64,000 nt of DNA from NCBI RefSeq assembly GCF_000829195.1, contig NZ_AP013294.1, positions 2,119,001 through 2,183,000 of the forward strand. The letters are read 5' to 3'. The notes under the pieces are model-generated. The model was not told the DNA's origin. It searched no databases and was given only the letters and a program-made list of their open reading frames with translations. Below are positions 63,557-64,000 of the stretch, in pieces. Both the position numbers and the translations under genes were made by a program. Origin of the DNA: Bacillus sp. OxB-1. Lineage in GTDB: Bacteria; Bacillota; Bacilli; Bacillales_A; Planococcaceae. Within the stretch, counting starts at the first letter, position 1. Every line of letters begins with the position of its first letter.

Positions 63557-64000
63557 TTGACAAAAACCAAAAACGAATTAATAAGAATCATCCCGCTCGG
63601 GGGAGTCGGGGAAATCGGGAAGGCGATGTATGTCGTGGAAATCGATGATGAAATGTTCATCGTCGATTCTGGGCTGATGTTCCCGGAAGGCGAGATGCTC
63701 GGTATCGATATCGTCATACCGGACATCTCCTATGTCGAGGAGAACAAAGACCGGGTGAAAGGGATTTTCTTGACGCATGGCCATGAAGACGCCATCGGCT
63801 CGATTGCCTACTTGCTGCAGAAAGTGCAGGCGCCGGTCTATGGATCGAAACTGACGCTCGCCTTGGCGAAAGAGCATCTCAAACAGATGCCTGCGCCAAA
63901 TCAGGTGAAATTTTTCGAAGTGACGAATAAAAGCCGCATGAACTTCAAGCAGACACATGTTACGTTCTTCCATACGACGCATAGCATTCCGGATTCGCTT
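63557..64000 (+). CDS. rnjB: Ribonuclease J (N-terminal part, probably RNase J2)
   Basis: Metallo-beta-lactamase/beta-CASP ribonuclease for mRNA processing and decay, truncated by the window end after 148 codons. It starts at TTG with TAGGAGG upstream: [20 protein letters not shown]. The metal-binding motif is [17 protein letters not shown], where the second H of the usual HxHxDH appears as A-I after D; then [13 protein letters not shown]. Position after dapA matches B. subtilis rnjB rather than rnjA. The HGHEDAIG variant fits the J2 paralogue, which has weaker activity. Confidence 0.92.
   Translation, partial: MTKTKNELIRIIPLGGVGEIGKAMYVVEIDDEMFIVDSGLMFPEGEMLGIDIVIPDISYVEENKDRVKGIFLTHGHEDAIGSIAYLLQKVQAPVYGSKLTLALAKEHLKQMPAPNQVKFFEVTNKSRMNFKQTHVTFFHTTHSIPDSL

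Overview
This window is a 64-kb piece of the chromosome of an endospore-forming, flagellated member of the Bacillales. The gene order follows the well-known Bacillus subtilis block codY - fla/che operon - sigD - rpsB/tsf - pyrH/frr - uppS/cdsA/dxr/rseP/proS/polC - rimP/nusA/infB/rbfA/truB/ribF/rpsO - pnp - spoVF/asd/dapA - rnjB almost gene for gene. The roughly even base composition, the protein sequences and the repeat content suggest Planococcaceae (Sporosarcina/Lysinibacillus-like). That family assignment is inference, because no rRNA gene is present.

Layout. 1-258: the C-terminal end of codY. 333-2182: an IS1182-type insertion sequence sitting in what looks like the codY terminator. 2349-32743: the fla/che operon (basal body, type III export apparatus, hook, C-ring, chemotaxis proteins, sigma-D, SwrB-like). 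It is interrupted twice by non-coding or mobile DNA: a 416-bp repeat island between flgE and swrD, and a repeat plus a second insertion sequence between flhB and flhA. 32749-42118: translation, lipid and isoprenoid genes. 42141-46454: polC. 46480-54477: the nusA-infB operon through rpsO, with long structured leaders. 54623-57833: a HAD phosphatase and pnp. 57921-62972: an M16 protease, a YmxH protein, both dipicolinate synthase subunits, asd and dapA. 63105-64000: the start of rnjB behind a long leader.

How the genes work together. The first half encodes almost a complete flagellar secretion and motor assembly line, its chemotaxis signalling circuit (CheA/W/Y/B/C/D, FliY), and the sigma factor that turns on late flagellar genes. 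The second half is core translation and RNA metabolism (S2, EF-Ts, RRF, NusA, IF2, RbfA, S15, PNPase, RNase J), envelope precursor synthesis, replication, and the aspartate-semialdehyde to dipicolinate branch used in spores.

Most notable non-coding observations. (1) There are four copies of a structured dispersed repeat whose arms change in a compensatory way between copies. It occurs in a short form and in a long form that carries a chain of extra hairpins. (2) A hairpin between the Shine-Dalgarno and the start codon of swrD would restore correct spacing when folded. (3) A long anti-Shine-Dalgarno stem lies ahead of rimP. (4) Two unrelated insertion sequences occupy the same TAATTA-centred target. 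(5) sigD has its own extended -10 promoter directly after a terminator. (6) rnjB has an approximately 420-nt leader with a multi-helix fold, a possible terminator and a repeat copy. No CRISPR array, prophage, defence system, tRNA or rRNA gene was seen, and no clearly new protein system.
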